From Flaccisagitta enflata (taxonomy: Eukaryota; Chaetognatha; Sagittoidea; Aphragmophora), in NCBI GenBank assembly GCA_965153355.1, contig OZ231127.1, positions 72,044,001 to 72,108,000 on the forward strand: DNA of 64,000 nt, given 5' to 3'. Shown here piece after piece: positions 60,211-64,000 of this stretch. Below the pieces are notes generated by a model that saw nothing but the letters and a program-made list of their open reading frames with translations, was not told where the DNA came from and searched no databases. Made by a program: the position numbers and the translations under genes. The number at the start of each line of letters is the position of its first letter. Position 1 is the stretch's first letter.

Positions 60211-60595
60211 GAGAGAAGATAATTGTAAGTTGGGAGAAAGAGAGGAGGCAGATGCATAAGAAGAAAAAAGCAATGATAAGGAAGAATAACACAAAAGAAA
60301 AAGAAGAAGATGAACAAGAGGAAGAGAAAAGAAAAAAAAGAGTCAAGGAAAGAAAACGGAAAGTCAGAGAAACAACAGACTTTGAAGAGTAGGGTTTTGG
60401 GAGGAGAAAGAGGAGGAAGACGGGCACAAAAAGGAGGAGGAGGTGGAAGAGAAGAAGAAGGAGGAAAGTGTGTGGACCAGAGTGATTGATGCTTTGTTAC
60501 AAAACTCAAAGGAAAGGTGAACATTACCGGATGAACTCGGTTGGCGTCAGCGATGCCGAATCAACGTAAAGACGGCAGTTAATGCCTGCGAAGGA

Positions 60596-60643
60596 GAGGA
60601 GGAGGAGGAGGAGGAGGAGGAGGAGGAGGAGGAGGAGGAGGAG
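60596..60643 (+). repeat. (GGA)n
   Basis: Pure triplets in a purine-rich stretch (60215-60480 is also purine-rich). Confidence 0.9.
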
Positions 60644-60917
60644 AGACGGAAATACAGGAATACAGAAGGAGACAAAGAGACAGAAAAACCTCTGACTTTT
60701 CACTTTGTCGCCAGTCACCATATCACCATATCACCACATCACCACCCCACTTTCTCATTTTGATCTTTTTCCCTTCACCCATCTTTCCCTTTTCTAAATC
60801 CCCCCCCCCTTTGTTTCATCCTTTCTATCGCATTCTTTTCTTTTCCACCTTTCTTTTTTCCACCTCCATTGCAGATTGCTTCAGATCATTGGAAATAAGC
60901 TTTATTTTACTTTACTT

Positions 60918-61508
60918 ACTATCTAGGCGGAAAAAATCTTTCGACTTGTAACAAAAATGTATTTATCTATGTAAAAATGAATATAAATCAGTTACAAATC
61001 CATCAATAATTAGTGAGAGTTCCCTTTGACTGAATAAGGGCCGTCCTTAGCTGGGGAGGCGATTTGTAGAGCTTCTTGAGGTACTTTGGAGTGGAGGCCT
61101 TCTGGATCTTCTCGCAATTTATTTTTATCTCTTCTTTTGCTACATATAGACTTGTAGCTTCCATAAGACTCATCAAATCATGGAAAAATCGGTGACATAA
61201 ATGAAGCCCTTCGAATTTGCAAGCAGGCAACGCAAACCGCATCTGTCTAGCTCAACGCATTTAGAAGTAATTGAAGAAAGAGTGAAATGATACCCTCAGA
61301 AGATGGAGTGAAATGGAAAAAGAGAAACTGAAGTATTTCAATCAAAGTTGAATAACTTTTGAACGGAAAGAGCTAGAGAGATGCGGTTTGCGTCAATCTC
61401 TTGCAAATTCGAAGGGCTTTAATTATGTCACTGATTTTTTGATGATTGGTTGATTCTAACCTGAGATATTCATGTAAATGCGCCGAAACATTTTTTCCGC
61501 CTAGATAG
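60918..61508. mobile_element. ~590-bp foldback element
   Basis: TATCTAGGCGGAAAAAAT and TTTTTTCCGCCTAGATA are inverted ends. A second pair near the middle (CCCTTCGAATTTGCAAGC, CGCAAACCGCATCT and complements) shows the palindrome covers most of the element. Confidence 0.8.
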
Positions 61509-61509
61509 T

Positions 61510-62070
61510 ATAGACTAGGTAATGAAAATTTTTTCAACGAAAAAGAAAACTTTGATTTTAAGAAAAAAAAAACTGAAGCATTCTCATTTTATGCTGTGCT
61601 GATTAGCCTTTATCATATCTATTGAAAAAAGTTAAAGCAATATTTGTAATTCAACCAAGAAGGCCAGTATCACTTGGCACAGGTTTGTTTTGATTAAGAT
61701 TTTAGCATTATATAGAAATGACCATGAATTATTGCAGATGCCATTTGTTTTACTTTTCTTCTCCCTTACTTCTCATTCCATGTTTATTCGTTGTCCTCTC
61801 ATTTTCGTTTCCTCTTTCCATCGCCTTCCGTTTTTCCTGTATTCATATTTACCTCCTTTCTGTCTCATTCTATCTCCATTCTCTTTCCTCCTTTCTCTTT
61901 CCTCCTTTCTCTTTCCTCCTTTCTCTTTCCTCCTTTCTCTTTTTGACTTTTCTTCTCCCTCCTCATTTCCCATATTTGCCTGCTTTTCTACCCATTGAGC
62001 TTCAAAAAGGCGAAACCTGAAAAGAATCCAAAATGCTAAATCTTTTCAATGGGAAAGGAGGGGTGAAAGA
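61510..62070. other. No gene seen
   Basis: Pyrimidine-rich sequence with the 14-bp tandem repeat. Confidence 0.5.
61878..61945 (+). repeat. 14-bp tandem repeat
   Basis: CTCTTTCCTCCTTT repeated about four times. Confidence 0.85.
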
Positions 62071-62080
62071 CTGTGAAAGT

Positions 62081-62085
<5 letters not shown>

Positions 62086-62175
<90 letters not shown>
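62086..62175 (+). repeat. (GA)n
   Basis: Pure dinucleotide tract. Confidence 0.95.
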
Positions 62176-62178
<3 letters not shown>

Positions 62179-62319
62179 AATCCTTGCAACATAAACTGTT
62201 GGAATATATGGTGTTTCCAGAGGATCTTTGTTTACCGCGATTTGAAGCGACTTTCCCAACGCCGATCTCGACATAAAAACAAGGTTAAGGGTTAAGGATC
62301 CAGTTGAGTTTTAGTTGAA

Positions 62320-62980
<661 letters not shown>

Positions 62981-63149
62981 GAAATAAAGCCTACCGAACA
63001 ATACCATACCTTCTGCTTGAACGAGTAATCTCAGTCAAGAAATGGTGAGTCATAGCGCAAAACACCATAAAACGAAGACATCATCATAACCACAACCATT
63101 GTCGCAAACATGTTACGTAACAAACAAACACAGACTCGCACACAGATAC

Positions 63150-63307
<158 letters not shown>

Positions 63308-63773
63308 CAGCTCGTCCACACACACAGTTCACAGACTCAACGCAACATACTGACGGTGACGCAAACTCACAAATATGAAGGGGTGTATATAATTGAGCGG
63401 CCTTTGATTTTATTTACCCCCCCCCCTGCCTTTGATTTTCTTCCCTGCGATGTTTCGCGTCGCGTTACATAATCTTTGATTTTCTTCCCCTCAAAGCTTT
63501 AAAACAGTATATTTTAGGTTTAAATAGTGTTAAATTGTGTTGTAGTAATTGTTTTCTACCTTTTGGTACTACCAAAAGTGTTATATCATCAAAAATTTTT
63601 TTTTCTTTTTTTTCAAGCTTTTGATTTTTTTCCCTATTTCCAAACCCTTGGATTTCATTCCCCCCACCGGGGAGGGGGAATACTCAACTTAATACACGCC
63701 TGCAAATATGCGCTTTATTTATTTCTTTTTTTCTTTCCTTCTTTTTTATTTCATTGTTTCTTCTCTATTATTT

Positions 63774-64000
<227 letters not shown>

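Noticed and set aside
60204-60524. Minus-strand Ser/Phe-rich frames
   Set aside because: Shadow of a purine-rich stretch; low complexity with no domain.
61003-61242. 79-residue minus-strand frame ending near 61003
   Set aside because: It lies inside one arm of the palindromic element at 60918-61508, and the other arm does not preserve the frame.

Overview
This is nuclear DNA from an animal, probably an invertebrate; I cannot name the phylum. The grounds are GT-AG introns, a biliverdin reductase A gene of metazoan type, and a secreted protein that ends in a fibrinogen-related domain (FReD). Genes take up little of the window. Most of it is simple-sequence DNA (GA, CA, TTG/CAA, GAA, GAAA and longer units) plus small dispersed elements. 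Most long open frames here are just translated microsatellites and are not annotated as genes.

Genes. Two plus-strand genes can be built from the sequence. At 2965-4557 four exons encode the N-terminal part of biliverdin reductase A (BLVRA). Its C-terminal part is not found before the next gene starts. At 5173-27424 thirteen exons join in frame to a 757-residue protein: signal peptide, long coiled coil, cysteine-containing helical region, cysteine-rich CxxCPxG repeats, then a C-terminal FReD with a 17-serine insert. Its fifth intron is 10.6 kb and full of mobile elements. Beyond 27.4 kb I find no convincing gene, only weak minus-strand exon candidates near 54.0 and 56.1 kb.

Mobile DNA. The dominant feature is a family of about 30 complete or partial short elements on both strands. 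Each starts TTTTTAG with a small hairpin, continues into a (GTCY)n tetranucleotide tract, and ends in a GC-rich hairpin followed by TTGTT. The first ~10 bases after the T run are complementary to a block just inside the 3' hairpin. This is the layout of non-autonomous Helentron (Helitron2) elements, called HINEs: asymmetric terminal inverted repeats plus a 3' terminal stem-loop. Several subfamilies differ in the repeat, and both ends change together. A second family (here family 2) carries GCAGCGGCCC / GGTCAGCGGTACCC landmarks and short minisatellites. A third class is palindromic foldback or MITE-like elements of about 0.2-2.2 kb, one of them inserted with a TA duplication inside a HINE-like copy.

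Satellite. A 137-bp tandem repeat occupies about 30.3-31.2 kb in one orientation and 49.8-53.8 kb in the other. Both arrays lie amid the dispersed elements. The right end of the window runs out inside a (TC)n tract.
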